Assembly: GCF_900115845.1 (NCBI RefSeq) | Contig: NZ_FOXX01000024.1 | Location: 1-44,422 of the forward strand | From: Priestia endophytica DSM 13796 | Lineage (GTDB): Bacteria > Bacillota > Bacilli > Bacillales > Bacillaceae_H | Length of the DNA stretch: 44,422 nt | Direction: 5' to 3' | Shown here: positions 16,883-26,459 of the stretch, piece by piece | Layout: every line of letters begins with the position of its first letter | Numbering within the stretch: position 1 is the stretch's first letter | The notes under the pieces: model-generated | Told to the model about the DNA's origin: nothing | What the model saw: the letters and a program-made list of their open reading frames with translations, nothing else | Databases searched by the model: none | Translations under genes and position numbers: made by a program

Positions 16883-18166
16883 TTAAGCTAATTCAATTGG
16901 CCATACCTTTGGGTTTTCAATCAGATACTTGAAGCGATTTGTAAAAGCAACAGCTGTAGCGCCGTCCGCGACGCGATGATCAAACGCCATTGACATCGTC
17001 ATAATCGATCGAATTACAATCTCGTCGTTCTCTCTTACAACAGGCATTTTTTTCGTCTTATGAAATGCGATTAATCCAGTTTCTGGATGATTAATGATTG
17101 GAGTTGCACCAATACTTCCTAAAGGACCAACATTACTAACTGTAAATGTTCCTCCTCTCATATCGTCCATTGTAAGCTTGCCTTCTTGTGCCTTTCTTGT
17201 TAATTCCTTCAGTTTTTCATGAATTTGACGGACAGACAATCTATCAGCATGATGAATAACAGGTACAATTAGGCCTTCTTCTGTATCTGTAGCAATTCCG
17301 ATGTTATACTCTTTTTCTAAACAAATAACTTCATTTTCTTCATCAAGCTTGGCGTTAAAAACCGGAAATTTCTTTAATGCCACAGCAATGGCTTTAATAA
17401 AGAAAGCAGCGACGGAAACCTTCATATTCATTTCCTTTAGATCATTTCGGTAAGCAAGCAGTTCGGTTAAATCCGCCTCCTCAAAGTGTGTAACATGAGG
17501 AATGGTATAAAGAGATTTTGTCATTTTTTTAGCAATTTGTTTACGACGCCCCCTAAATGGCATCATTTCTTTTCCTTCATTTTGTGCTCCTTGCCTTTGA
17601 ATGTGGTGTTTTAATTCAGCTTCCTCTTCACTCACTTGAGAAAACGTCTCTTGCCTTTCTTCTAAAGAAGACCCTTCATCACGATTTTTTACAAATTGGT
17701 GCACATCTTCTACCGTGATACGCCCTGATTTTCCTGTACCTGTAACTTCATTAATATCTACACCAAACTTACGTGCAACTTTTCTTGTATAAGGTGCTGC
17801 AATGATAAACCTTTTTTCAGTCTTTTGAGCAACAGCATCTTCTTGATTTAATGTTGTTGGTAACTCTTCTATTTTTTCAGAAGAAAGCTCTGCTAATAGC
17901 TTCTCTCCTTTTGACTCTGCAGTCTTCCCTTCTTCTGTTTCTAGCACAAGAAGCGTTGTACCAACTTCTACCGTATCACCTGTGTCAATGATAATATTTT
18001 TAACTTTCCCTGAGGCTGGAGAAGGAAGCTCTGCAACCATTTTATCTGTTTGAACTTCTAAAAGAGGTTGGTCCACTGTGACCGTGTCCCCTTCCTTAAC
18101 AAAATAGTGAATAATTTCTCCCTCTGTCATTCCTTCACCAATGTCATGAAGTTTTACTTCAACCAC
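16883..18166 (-). CDS. 2-oxoacid dehydrogenase E2 (dihydrolipoamide acyltransferase)
   Basis: A 427-residue E2. One lipoyl domain (1-80) has the lipoylated Lys42 in LEVQTDKMVAELPSP. A peripheral-subunit-binding domain follows (about 117-155: APYTRKVARKFGVDINEVTGTGKSGRI motifs). The C-terminal catalytic domain ends in the active-site MAFDHRVADG (His near 397). It transfers an acyl group from E1-bound thiamine diphosphate to CoA. Sequence alone would fit a branched-chain (BkdB) complex. The neighbouring phenylalanine dehydrogenase suggests a phenylpyruvate substrate giving phenylacetyl-CoA. No E3 gene is nearby; the cell must borrow E3 from another complex. It lies 12 bp after E1beta. Confidence 0.9.
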   Translation of the reverse strand: MVEVKLHDIGEGMTEGEIIHYFVKEGDTVTVDQPLLEVQTDKMVAELPSPASGKVKNIIIDTGDTVEVGTTLLVLETEEGKTAESKGEKLLAELSSEKIEELPTTLNQEDAVAQKTEKRFIIAAPYTRKVARKFGVDINEVTGTGKSGRITVEDVHQFVKNRDEGSSLEERQETFSQVSEEEAELKHHIQRQGAQNEGKEMMPFRGRRKQIAKKMTKSLYTIPHVTHFEEADLTELLAYRNDLKEMNMKVSVAAFFIKAIAVALKKFPVFNAKLDEENEVICLEKEYNIGIATDTEEGLIVPVIHHADRLSVRQIHEKLKELTRKAQEGKLTMDDMRGGTFTVSNVGPLGSIGATPIINHPETGLIAFHKTKKMPVVRENDEIVIRSIMTMSMAFDHRVADGATAVAFTNRFKYLIENPKVWPIELA

Positions 18167-18178
18167 TGTTCATCCCTC

Positions 18179-19201
18179 CTAAAAATGCATCACTTTTTCA
18201 ATTGCTTTAAATACTCGCTGAGAAGTTGGAAGATAATGATCTTCTAATGCGAAAAATGGAACTGGCACATCAAATCCTGTTACACGTTCAATTGGTGATT
18301 TCATGTACAAAAAGGAAGTATCATTAATAATCGAAACAATATCATTGCCCAAGCCACCTGTTTCATGTGCTTCATGGACAATGACAGCACGGCCTGTTCT
18401 TTGAATCGATTCTGCTATGATGTCTTTATCAATGGGATATAAAGTGCGTAAATCAATAACATCACACTTCATCCCTTGCTTTTCGGCCTGCTGGGCAGCT
18501 TTCATTGCAACAGGTACCATTGCTCCCCAAGTAATAAGGGTGACATCATCTCCGTCTTTGAGCTTTCTTCCTTTCCCAATCTTGACGGTGTATTTTTCCT
18601 TTGGCACTTCTCCACGTGTAGAACGATAGATTCTCATTGACTCTAAAAATAAAACAGGATCCGGATCTTCAATTGCTGCAATAAGCAATCCTTTTGCATC
18701 ATAAGGGGAAGACGGACATACAACCTTAATACCAGGCATATGTGTGAACAAAGCTTCTACACTGTCTGAGTGAACTTCTGGAGCACGAATACCTGCCCCA
18801 TATGGAGCACGGATAACCATTGGAACTGTATAGTGGCCCATCGTTCGCATGCGAATACGTGATACATGGGTCATAATTTGTTCATATGCAGGATAAATAA
18901 ATCCAAGAAACTGCATCTCCGCTACTGGTTTGAATCCATTGATAGCCATACCAATAGATGTACCAATAATTCCTGCTTCGCTAAGCGGTGTATCAATGAC
19001 CCTTCCTTCTCCAAATTGTTCCTGTAAACCATCTGTAGCGCGGAATACTCCTCCGTTTTTACCAATATCCTCACCAAGCAAAAGAACTTTTTCATCCTCT
19101 TTTAGCATAATAGACAAACCATCTGTTATAGCCTGAACAAGAGTTAACTCGTGAGTTTTTGTATCATAGACTTCCGCTAGTTTCTCTCTACTGATAGCCA
19201 T
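18179..19201 (-). CDS. 2-oxoacid dehydrogenase E1 component, beta subunit
   Basis: A 340-residue transketolase-like beta subunit. Family features include LLGEDIGKNGGVFRATDGL, DTPLSEAGIIGTSIGMA, the EMQFLGFIYPAYEQI segment and VIVHEAHETGGLG. With E1alpha it forms the alpha2beta2 thiamine-diphosphate enzyme that decarboxylates the 2-oxoacid. The frame extends upstream, but the ATG at 19201 overlaps the E1alpha stop by one base (TGATG) and has GGAGGGAAG before it, so translational coupling is likely and this start is chosen. Substrate is discussed under the phenylalanine dehydrogenase. Confidence 0.92.
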   Translation of the reverse strand: MAISREKLAEVYDTKTHELTLVQAITDGLSIMLKEDEKVLLLGEDIGKNGGVFRATDGLQEQFGEGRVIDTPLSEAGIIGTSIGMAINGFKPVAEMQFLGFIYPAYEQIMTHVSRIRMRTMGHYTVPMVIRAPYGAGIRAPEVHSDSVEALFTHMPGIKVVCPSSPYDAKGLLIAAIEDPDPVLFLESMRIYRSTRGEVPKEKYTVKIGKGRKLKDGDDVTLITWGAMVPVAMKAAQQAEKQGMKCDVIDLRTLYPIDKDIIAESIQRTGRAVIVHEAHETGGLGNDIVSIINDTSFLYMKSPIERVTGFDVPVPFFALEDHYLPTSQRVFKAIEKVMHF

Positions 19202-20268
19202 CAATCTTCCCTCCCATTTAATTGAAAATATTGTTCTTTTTGTTTTGTAATAGGCCATACTGGCTTCTCAAATACATAATCAAACAAATCATTTACATTT
19301 GGTTTTGGAAAGGCTTCCATTTCTTTGATTGCCTGCTCTATTTCACTTGTAACTTCCCCTATCATTTTGGCTACCCATTCTTCATCCCACAAATTGTTTC
19401 TCTTCATATAGCATTCCACACGAAGAAGAGGATCTTGAGCCTCACGGATTTTATCACTATCTGATTGATTGCGGTATTTAGTTGGATCATCCGCGGTTGT
19501 ATGAGCCCCATATCGCCATGTTATGGCTTCTATTAAAGTAGGCCCTCCCCCATTACGAGCTCGATCAAGCCCTTCTCTAGTTTGAAAATAAACGGCAAAG
19601 ACATCATTTCCATCAACTCGAATACTTGGCATGTCATAGGCAATTGCTTTTTGAGCAACTGTTTTAGAATTCATCTGTTTTTCAATTGGTACAGATATAG
19701 CAAAGCCGTTATTTTGATTAAAAAAGATCACAGGAGCTTGAAACACACTGGCAAAATTTAAACCTTCATGAAAATCACCTTCTGAAGTTGCTCCATCACC
19801 AAAATAAGCAATTGCTGCATTTTTCGTCCCTTTTCTTTGTTCCGCCATTGCAGCGCCTGCTGCATGAGGAAGTTGAGTAGCAATTGGAACAGCAGGAGGA
19901 AATATCTTTTTCCCCTCTTCAGGCACACAGCCCTCCACACGTCCATTCCAATATAAATACGTACGAGCCATATTAGCACCAAACGTCAGCGTAGCACCAT
20001 GATCACGATAAGTAGGAAACACCCAATCATCTTTCTCAAGAGCCAGAGCACTTCCTACTTGAGAAGCTTCCTGACCTTCGAATGGAGCATATGTCCCAAG
20101 CCTCCCTTGTCGCTGTAAACTAATAGCCTTTCGATCAAATGTACGAATTCGAACCATGTTATAGTAGAATTTTTTTACAAGGTCCTCTGTCATTCTCTCT
20201 TTATACTTTTCATCTGTTAACTGACCTTCTTCATTAATAATTTGGAATATTGGAAATTCTAACTTCAT
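19201..20268 (-). CDS. 2-oxoacid dehydrogenase E1 component, alpha subunit
   Basis: A 355-residue thiamine-diphosphate-binding subunit. The TPP motif begins with GDG at 157-159 (YFGDGATSEGDFHEGLNFA) and ends about 30 residues later with NQNNGFAISVP. The RHHG-like loop and phosphorylation-loop region (RYGAHTTADDPTKYR) are typical of the family. In overall look it is close to PdhA/BkdAA types, which cannot be told apart by eye. The substrate assignment to phenylpyruvate is inferred from the preceding gene, 28 bp upstream. AGGTGATGAT precedes the ATG. Confidence 0.9.
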   Translation of the reverse strand: MKLEFPIFQIINEEGQLTDEKYKERMTEDLVKKFYYNMVRIRTFDRKAISLQRQGRLGTYAPFEGQEASQVGSALALEKDDWVFPTYRDHGATLTFGANMARTYLYWNGRVEGCVPEEGKKIFPPAVPIATQLPHAAGAAMAEQRKGTKNAAIAYFGDGATSEGDFHEGLNFASVFQAPVIFFNQNNGFAISVPIEKQMNSKTVAQKAIAYDMPSIRVDGNDVFAVYFQTREGLDRARNGGGPTLIEAITWRYGAHTTADDPTKYRNQSDSDKIREAQDPLLRVECYMKRNNLWDEEWVAKMIGEVTSEIEQAIKEMEAFPKPNVNDLFDYVFEKPVWPITKQKEQYFQLNGRED

Positions 20269-20296
20269 ATCATCACCTCATTTATAAAAGTTTTTA

Positions 20297-21436
20297 TTAC
20301 TTGCGAATAGACCACTTAGGACGCTTTGTATGAGTGAAGAAGCTATTTTGCTTTCTACGTTCGTCTATACGCTTTTCACAAAAACGATTAGCTGCTTCGA
20401 TAGTCGTGATATTATCCAGCTCAGCTTCCTTATAAATTTCTAGTAATGATGTATAAATAGATTTTGTTTTCGTTAACACCCGCTCTTTATTATAGTTGTA
20501 CAGTTCATCTGCCACTTGAATTAAGCCGCCAGCATTTACGATATAATCAGGAGCATATAAAATTCCTTTTTGTTTTAGCAATTTCCCATGACTTTCTAAA
20601 AGAAGCTGATTGTTAGCAGAACCAACAATTGCTTTTACTTTTAATTTTTCAATTGTTTCATCATTAATAACTCCCCCGAACGCACAAGGAATGAAGATAT
20701 CAGCATCTACCGAATACACCTCATCTCCGCTTACAAAGCGAGCAATGCTTCCCACTTGCTTCGCATGTTCTTGAATAGCTTTCACTGCTTCTTGATTGAT
20801 GTCACTTACATATAAATCAGCACCTGCTTCAAGCAGTTGCTCCGCTACTTTGTAACCGACTTTCCCCAGCCCCTGAATGATATATGTTTTACCAGAAAGA
20901 TCAGTTGTACTAAAAACAGCTTTATTTGTCGCTTTTAAACCATAAATAACTCCAAGAGCTGTCGGAATAGAGGAATCACCGCCTCCCCCATATGCTTCAG
21001 GAATTCCAACAATGCAATTTGTCTCTTTTGAAGCATGGATGAAGTCATCTGTTGAAGTTCCCATATCTGTACCTGTATAAAAACGGCCATTTAAAGAATC
21101 CACGAACTGACCGAAAGATCTAAACATATTTGGTGTTTTATCTGTTACTGGATTACCGATAATTACAGCTTTTCCCCCACCAAAGTCTACATCAGCAGCT
21201 GCACACTTATATGTCATGCCTTTTGATAAACGAAGCACATCTTCCAAAGCTTCATCCACCGTGCGATAGGGGTGCATACGGCAACCACCCAGTGCTGGAC
21301 CAAGCGTTGTATTATGGATAGCAATAATAGCCTTTAAATTTGTTTCTGGGTCATTACAAAAAATAATTTGTTCATGTTCATGTGTTCTTTCTAAAATAGT
21401 TTCCGTAGTTTGGACAGATTGCTTCATTACATTCAT
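20297..21436 (-). CDS. pdh: Phenylalanine dehydrogenase (NAD+)
   Basis: A 379-residue Glu/Leu/Phe/Val dehydrogenase, catalysing oxidative deamination of L-phenylalanine to phenylpyruvate. Catalytic lysines are Lys77 (GMTYK) and Lys89 (GGGKA), 12 apart as in the family. The Rossmann glycines are at 189-194 (GLGKVG). It is called phenylalanine rather than leucine dehydrogenase because it has [33 protein letters not shown] and the C-terminal [12 protein letters not shown], which match the Bacillus/Thermoactinomyces phenylalanine enzymes. Leucine dehydrogenases have TAEDVGT and lack that tail. The upstream frame is longer, but ATG 21436 has GGAGG seven bases before. Relaxed action on tyrosine or branched-chain amino acids is possible. 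Confidence 0.85.
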   Translation of the reverse strand: MNVMKQSVQTTETILERTHEHEQIIFCNDPETNLKAIIAIHNTTLGPALGGCRMHPYRTVDEALEDVLRLSKGMTYKCAAADVDFGGGKAVIIGNPVTDKTPNMFRSFGQFVDSLNGRFYTGTDMGTSTDDFIHASKETNCIVGIPEAYGGGGDSSIPTALGVIYGLKATNKAVFSTTDLSGKTYIIQGLGKVGYKVAEQLLEAGADLYVSDINQEAVKAIQEHAKQVGSIARFVSGDEVYSVDADIFIPCAFGGVINDETIEKLKVKAIVGSANNQLLLESHGKLLKQKGILYAPDYIVNAGGLIQVADELYNYNKERVLTKTKSIYTSLLEIYKEAELDNITTIEAANRFCEKRIDERRKQNSFFTHTKRPKWSIRK

Positions 21437-21504
21437 CACTATACCTCCATTATGACAACAATTATAATAGAAAACGCTTTCAAAAAAGATGGAATTTACG
21501 CTAT

Positions 21505-21897
21505 TCAATTTCTAGGACGCAGTTTCTTTTCAAGCTCCCTTTTAGGAAGAATAACTTGTTTGACTTCTCCTACGCCAATTACTTCCTCCTCATTTCGCAC
21601 CTCCACTTTAGTGATAATGGTGTTACTTTGAATATTCTTTATAGTAGCAACAACAGTTATAAGAGAACCTTCGGCTGTGGGTGCAATATGCTTCACAGAT
21701 ACAGCTCCACCAACTCCTTCTTCCTCTTCTTCTAAATAGGGTAAAATAATTTTTCTAGATGCCCATTCCATATGATAAACCATAGAAACCGTCGAATAAG
21801 CTGGGTGAACAACTTGCCCCTCAAACTGAGCAAACATCTCCTTTGTTACTCTATCAGTTACAATAGCAGTGTCTCCTACTTCTAATCCTTTTTTCAT
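21505..21897 (-). CDS. Hot-dog thioesterase, FlK (fluoroacetyl-CoA thioesterase)-like
   Basis: A 130-residue single hot-dog domain. Residues Thr36, Glu44 (HMEWAS) and His70 (VKHIAPT) reproduce exactly the spacing of the FlK catalytic set Thr42/Glu50/His76 (8 and 26 residues apart), and FlK's GL/EVG start and EVG-to-VI.L end are also echoed. FlK hydrolyses fluoroacetyl-CoA; related proteins act on other short acyl-CoAs. As first gene of an operon with phenylalanine dehydrogenase and an E1/E2 complex, it would suit hydrolysis of phenylacetyl-CoA or a similar acyl-CoA to the free acid, releasing CoA (inference). AAGGGGGGAAAG precedes the ATG. Confidence 0.8.
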   Translation of the reverse strand: MKKGLEVGDTAIVTDRVTKEMFAQFEGQVVHPAYSTVSMVYHMEWASRKIILPYLEEEEEGVGGAVSVKHIAPTAEGSLITVVATIKNIQSNTIITKVEVRNEEEVIGVGEVKQVILPKRELEKKLRPRN

Positions 21898-21988
21898 TTC
21901 TTTCCCCCCTTCTTATTGAACCGAACAGTAGCTTATTTAAGAAAAAAGATTCTAGCAGAGTGACTTCAATAAATTCATAAAGTGTATA

Positions 21989-22009
21989 TTACCTAATCTT
22001 GATTGGTAA
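21989..22009. promoter_or_regulatory. Imperfect dyad in the thioesterase/Lrp divergent region
   Basis: TTACC-T-AATC, a TT centre, then GATT-GGTAA: nine paired bases per arm with one bulged T. It overlaps a TAATAT hexamer on the minus strand that could be the -10 of the catabolic operon. The position suits binding by the divergent Lrp/AsnC regulator; this is only a candidate. Confidence 0.35.
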
Positions 22010-22176
22010 AATTGAACTTTCAACAATGCAATTATTATAAAACTATATTTATATCATTAAGGATAAGGTATAATTAAAGCGAATTATATAACAAAAAGAA
22101 TATTTTTTTGATCACAAGTGTTATATTCTGTACAAATTTTTGGTCATTTAACTTCAATTTAAAAGGGGAGTATATA

Positions 22177-22629
22177 GTGGATCAATTAGACATTCGCCTT
22201 CTTGAAATTCTTCAACTAGATGGTCGTATTACAATCAGTGAATTATCCAAAAGTTTATCTCTAAGTCGTCCAAGTATTTCCGAAAGATTAAAGCGCTTAC
22301 AAGAAAAAGGCATTATTGAGGGATTTAGTGCACGTGTGGCTACTTCAGCCATTGGAAGGGATATTCTTGTATTTATCCAGCTAAGTGACCTACGAATAAA
22401 ATCTTATTCAGAATTTGAGAAGTGGATTTTAGAAAATCCTAATATTATTGAATGCCATCGATTGACTGGTTCTGTTAACTATTTATTGAAAGCTGCTGTT
22501 TCAAGTATGAAGCATTTAAGTCAGCTTATAGATTCCCTGCTTCCGTTTGGTCATGCTAATACATCTATTGTCCTTTCATCCCCCATTCCTTTTAAATGCA
22601 TTGTTCCAGATATAACTCATCAAGAATAA
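22177..22629 (+). CDS. Lrp/AsnC-family transcriptional regulator
   Basis: A 150-residue protein with the N-terminal AsnC winged HTH (MDQLDIRLLEILQLDGRIT, ELSKSLSLSRPSISERLKRLQEKGIIEGFSA) and the C-terminal RAM ligand-binding domain with ECHRLTGSVNYLLKA. These regulators bind amino acids and control nearby transport or catabolic genes. The start chosen is GTG 22177 with AAAAGGGGAG upstream; the longer frame from 22108 adds 23 residues unlike the family. It is divergent from the thioesterase-phenylalanine dehydrogenase-E1-E2 operon, so it is the likely local regulator, with phenylalanine as a plausible effector. Confidence 0.9.
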   Translation: MDQLDIRLLEILQLDGRITISELSKSLSLSRPSISERLKRLQEKGIIEGFSARVATSAIGRDILVFIQLSDLRIKSYSEFEKWILENPNIIECHRLTGSVNYLLKAAVSSMKHLSQLIDSLLPFGHANTSIVLSSPIPFKCIVPDITHQE

Positions 22630-22814
22630 GAGTTCTCAAAATTAACGGAAAGAAAATCTAAAAATTCTTTCGCATTTCAAAAAAATAACGAGTTGAGGGC
22701 ATCTTCCCTTAACAAGTTTCAATTGTAAAAAAAGTAAAATAAGATAGGGATCTTTTCATATTTAAAGCCGAGTTTTGGTTCTAAAACGGCAACAGTCACA
22801 ACTTTAAATCAACA

Positions 22815-22850
22815 AATGCACCAAACATAATGATTTGGTGCATTTTCTCT
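22815..22850. terminator. Terminator between the Lrp-type gene and the SDR gene
   Basis: The stem AATGCACCAAA / TTTGGTGCATT with an 8-base loop is followed by TTCTCT on the plus strand and TTGTTG on the minus strand. It lies between convergent genes. The rest of the 315-bp gap shows no gene. Confidence 0.75.
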
Positions 22851-22944
22851 ACAATAATATAGAATTCCTTAATCATAATATTACGATGCATTCTTAATTA
22901 ACAACTATTACGGTAATAAATGACTCTTTCTACTTGGTTATGAT

Positions 22945-23715
22945 TTAAAATCCGTAATGCGTTACTCCCCCATCTACAAATAAATTCTGTCCTGTTATAT
23001 AGCCTGCTCCATCTGAACAAAACATAATAACAGGTGTAAGCAATTCTTCAAGATTTCCTAGTCTCTTCATAGGGGTGCGATTTTCTATCATTGTTCTAAA
23101 ATCCTTATTATCCAAAGCCTCTTCATTCAATGAAGTTTTAAAGAACCACGGACTTATCGCATTTACTGTTACCCCTTCCGTAGCCCATTCATTTGCTAAC
23201 TGACGTGTTAGTTGAACAACTCCGGCTTTACTTGGTCCATATGGAGTTCCAGAGGATAATGTTAAAGAAGAAGCAACAGAAGCTATATTAATAATCCTGC
23301 CCCATTTTTGTTCCAACATATGTTTTCCAATAGCCCTTGACAGCAAAAAAACAGATTTAAAGTTTACATCTATTACAGTGTCCCATTCTTCTTCTAACAG
23401 CTCTAAGCTCGTCTTTCTCACACTTGTCCCAGCATTATTAATTAAGATATCAATTTTATGAAATTGCTGAAGAGCAAAATCAACAGCTTCTTGGATAGAG
23501 GAACTGTTCGTTACATCGCACACAATCGGCAAAGTTGTTCTTCCTGTTTTTTCGGCAATGTCAGTCGCTGCTTTTCCAACTTCACCTTCCGTTCTTGCTA
23601 AAAGGATGACATCAGCTCCAGCATTTGCTAATCCTTCAGCTATTGTTCTTCCTATTCCTCTTCCAGCCCCTGTAACAAATGCCACTTTACCTGTTAAGTC
23701 AAAGTTTGCTTTCAA
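22945..23715 (-). CDS. Short-chain dehydrogenase/reductase (gluconate 5-dehydrogenase-like)
   Basis: A 256-residue classical SDR: coenzyme motif TGAGRGIG (15-22), NNAG at 93-96, and catalytic Ser146, Tyr159 and Lys163 (TPYGPSKAG). The C-terminal YITGQNLFVDGGVT is typical. Arg41 after the second strand suggests NADP(H) preference (inference). Such enzymes act on polyols and ketoses or hexonates. It lies on the same strand as the glucitol genes but beyond the fructokinase terminator, 214 bp away, so it is a probable member of the sugar-alcohol locus with its own expression. B. subtilis has no SDR at this place in its gut locus. The exact substrate is unknown. Confidence 0.85.
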   Translation of the reverse strand: MKANFDLTGKVAFVTGAGRGIGRTIAEGLANAGADVILLARTEGEVGKAATDIAEKTGRTTLPIVCDVTNSSSIQEAVDFALQQFHKIDILINNAGTSVRKTSLELLEEEWDTVIDVNFKSVFLLSRAIGKHMLEQKWGRIINIASVASSLTLSSGTPYGPSKAGVVQLTRQLANEWATEGVTVNAISPWFFKTSLNEEALDNKDFRTMIENRTPMKRLGNLEELLTPVIMFCSDGAGYITGQNLFVDGGVTHYGF

Positions 23716-23852
23716 TGTGTTACTCCCTCCAATATTCTGCGTTTATTATGTTGCTTTACGAGCTCTGCTAAAGACCTCTTACATAATATTTACCCTTTAA
23801 ATTCTTTCATTCTCACGTTTATCCTTTTCTTCTTATTTGAGGCAGTTATGAA

Positions 23853-23910
23853 AATAAAGACAAAAAAACTAAGCAAAGAAATAGTGCATTGCTTAGTCTT
23901 TTGTCTTTGT
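23853..23910 (-). terminator. Terminator of the gut operon after fructokinase
   Basis: A long imperfect stem: AAAGACAAAAG-ACTAAGCAA pairs with TTGCTTAGTTTTTTTGTCTTT on the minus strand. The T-rich 3' arm and following TATTTTC support intrinsic termination. Confidence 0.8.
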
Positions 23911-23929
23911 ATATATCTGTCTACATCAA

Positions 23930-24913
23930 CTAACTTATACTCAATTCATGAAGCTCCTCAATACTTGGCAAAGCTGCTATTGCCCCTATTTTTGTACAAA
24001 CATGAGCTCCTACTTTATTGGCGAAAGAAATAATTTCGTACAGTTGTTCAAAATTCATATGAATATCTTCAAGATTTTCCTTACCTGCTAGTCTATATAA
24101 TGTTGCTCCAACAAAGGCATCTCCTGCTCCTGTAGAATCAATGGAAACGACTGGAACGCTTTTAACAAGCTCTGCTCTCTTCCCATTGGATAGAAGCGTC
24201 CCCTTTTTACCTAGCGTAACGGCAACAATTTTAACACCAAGACCATGAAGAAAATCAATACCTTCTAAATAATCTGTAGTGTCTGTAATAAGGTATAATT
24301 CTTCTTCGCTTACTTTAACAAAGTCACTTAAAGCAATAGCTGCTTTTGTAAGATTTACAAACTCATCTATTCTTCCTTTCCACAAGTCACTTCGATAATT
24401 TGGATCAAAAGAGGTGAATATTCCATCCTCATTAGCCTTTCTCATAAATGTTAAATATGTCTCTTGAAAAGGATTCTCTAACAATGCTGTTGCAGACCCA
24501 AAGTGTAGAATCTTAGCACTATCTATTTTATCCTGATTAATATCATCGATTGTTAGCAACGCATCTGCTCCTCTATGGAACATGAAATCTCGCTCTCCAT
24601 CGTTTGTTAAAGAAACAAATGCTAGAGTTGTTATGGCTTCCTTGTCCATCACAAGCATTGAAGTATCTACATTGAGATTCTCTAATGTTTGTTTTAAAAA
24701 GTAGCCAAAAGAGTCAGCCCCTACCTTTCCACTAAATAGGGCATCCCCACCTAGCTTAGCAATGGCAGCAGAGACATTAGCAGGTGCACCCCCAGCATTT
24801 TTTAAAAACTGTTTTCCTCTTGTTAAATCAACATCAATATCTGTACAAAAGAAATCAATTAATAGCTCCCCAATACAAACAACTGATGAGTTTTTCTTTA
24901 CGGTGTTTTGCAT
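23930..24913 (-). CDS. fruC: Fructokinase, PfkB/ribokinase family
   Basis: A 327-residue sugar kinase. The N-terminal PfkB signature region reads [16 protein letters not shown], and the C-terminal signature [11 protein letters not shown] holds the catalytic Asp. It phosphorylates the fructose formed when GutB oxidises glucitol. B. subtilis has the equivalent gene (fruC, formerly ydjE/gutC) in the same gutB-gutP-fruC order. It lies 55 bp after gutP and ends the operon before a strong terminator. Confidence 0.88.
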   Translation of the reverse strand: MQNTVKKNSSVVCIGELLIDFFCTDIDVDLTRGKQFLKNAGGAPANVSAAIAKLGGDALFSGKVGADSFGYFLKQTLENLNVDTSMLVMDKEAITTLAFVSLTNDGERDFMFHRGADALLTIDDINQDKIDSAKILHFGSATALLENPFQETYLTFMRKANEDGIFTSFDPNYRSDLWKGRIDEFVNLTKAAIALSDFVKVSEEELYLITDTTDYLEGIDFLHGLGVKIVAVTLGKKGTLLSNGKRAELVKSVPVVSIDSTGAGDAFVGATLYRLAGKENLEDIHMNFEQLYEIISFANKVGAHVCTKIGAIAALPSIEELHELSIS

Positions 24914-24968
24914 TTTATCACTCTCATTTTATTTTTTGACTTTAAAAAGGCATAACATATGTTTCTTC

Positions 24969-26369
24969 TTATTTATGGGAAGGTCTTTGATTTAACTCTT
25001 CCATCATCTTTTTATACTTCTTCTCATTCAAAGGATAGAAACAAATAATAATAATGGACAGTAGTATAAATACTCCTGGCACTAATGCATTCATACTTTT
25101 AATAGCATCTAAAGAAGTGATGGTTTGTTCGGTATTTGCCACATATCCGTTCTTTCCTAAATAAAGTGCTGCAAACGATCCAGCCAAAGCAACCCCTAGT
25201 TTATTTGTAAAACTCATACTAGAGATTACTACTCCATCCGCTCTTACTCCTGTTTTCCATTCGGCATAGTCTACGCAGTCTGCAACCATCCCCCAAGCAA
25301 GTGTATTCAGAGGTGTTGTAAAAAAACCTGAAGCAAAGAGTAAAATAAAGATTAAGGTGAGAGACGAATATGGTGTTAACTGCAATCCAGCATAAGTAAA
25401 CAGCGATAGGGCTGCTGTTATGATCATAACGTTCTTTCTTCCCCACCGATCAGAGAAGTACGGAATAAATAAATTACTAATTAAAGCTGCTCCGAAAAAT
25501 AGCAGTGTTCCCATAAACACTAAATCTTTACGATCAACATTATACGTAAAGTAGTACACCATTGTACTTAGCTTAATATTAAATCCAATGGCAAAGGCTA
25601 AAAAGGATGAAGCTAGAATAAGTAATGGTTTATTTTTAAATAATACTGATAGCGTTTTCTTAACACCGTGTTTCTTGCTTTTTTTCGGTGCAACTCTCTC
25701 TCGAACGGTAAAGAAACTCGTAAGATTTAGAACAATACTTACTGCTGCATAAATGATAGCTGTTAATTGAAATCCAACAGCCTGATTCTCTCCTCCTAAG
25801 GCCATTGCAAGTGATGTTGCACATGAGATAGACAGAAGGATTCCAATATAAACAAGAATCATACGTGTTGTTGTTAATATTGTTCTTTCTTGGATGTTGT
25901 TTGTGATGCGTCCTGTTAAACTATTAACAGGGATTGTTTGCATACTAAATGTCATCCCTAATAGGATATACGTAATATAAGCATAAGCTATGTTTCCATT
26001 TGCACCAAAATTCGGTGTTGTAAAACATAGTACAGTGAATAATCCAAAAGGAATTGAAACCCATAATAAATATGGTCTTGCTTTTCCCCATCTTGTATTG
26101 GTTTTATCTAAAATGACACCCATTATAGGATCAAAGATAGCATCTAGTACACGCACAACAATAAATAATGTTGCAATAATCCCAGGTGAGATTCCACCAA
26201 TATCTGTGTAATAAAAAAGTAGATAAGCATTCACGAACTGAAAGATAATATTGTAGGACATATCACCAAGTCCATACCCAAATCGTTCTATCCATGATAA
26301 GCGAGAATTTGAATAAGAAAGCGTCTTATTCAAATTCCTTTCTATTGCGGTTCGTTCCCTCTCTATCAT
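24969..26369 (-). CDS. gutP: GutP, glucitol permease of the GPH (sugar:cation symporter) family
   Basis: A 466-residue membrane protein with 12 predicted segments. GPH-type features include the [19 protein letters not shown] start, [25 protein letters not shown] after TM2, and the C-terminal half motif [18 protein letters not shown]. Members import glycosides, pentosides, hexuronides or polyols with a cation. The gene between gutB and fructokinase is the B. subtilis glucitol permease position, so glucitol is the likely substrate. The first roughly 20 residues are hydrophilic and the frame may start at an internal codon. Confidence 0.87.
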   Translation of the reverse strand: MIERERTAIERNLNKTLSYSNSRLSWIERFGYGLGDMSYNIIFQFVNAYLLFYYTDIGGISPGIIATLFIVVRVLDAIFDPIMGVILDKTNTRWGKARPYLLWVSIPFGLFTVLCFTTPNFGANGNIAYAYITYILLGMTFSMQTIPVNSLTGRITNNIQERTILTTTRMILVYIGILLSISCATSLAMALGGENQAVGFQLTAIIYAAVSIVLNLTSFFTVRERVAPKKSKKHGVKKTLSVLFKNKPLLILASSFLAFAIGFNIKLSTMVYYFTYNVDRKDLVFMGTLLFFGAALISNLFIPYFSDRWGRKNVMIITAALSLFTYAGLQLTPYSSLTLIFILLFASGFFTTPLNTLAWGMVADCVDYAEWKTGVRADGVVISSMSFTNKLGVALAGSFAALYLGKNGYVANTEQTITSLDAIKSMNALVPGVFILLSIIIICFYPLNEKKYKKMMEELNQRPSHK

Positions 26370-26459
26370 AAACTACACCCCTAGAATCCGTTTTCATTGT
26401 GATGTTTTGTTATGCAGATTAAAAGATATTAACCTGCGTCCTTCTTTTCCCTTCTCTAT

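Noticed and set aside
15131-22629. Reading the operon as a standard branched-chain (leucine dehydrogenase/bkd) operon
   Set aside because: The dehydrogenase motifs and C-terminal tail are of the phenylalanine type. There is no ptb, buk, lpd or BkdR-type activator, and no -24/-12 promoter was found.
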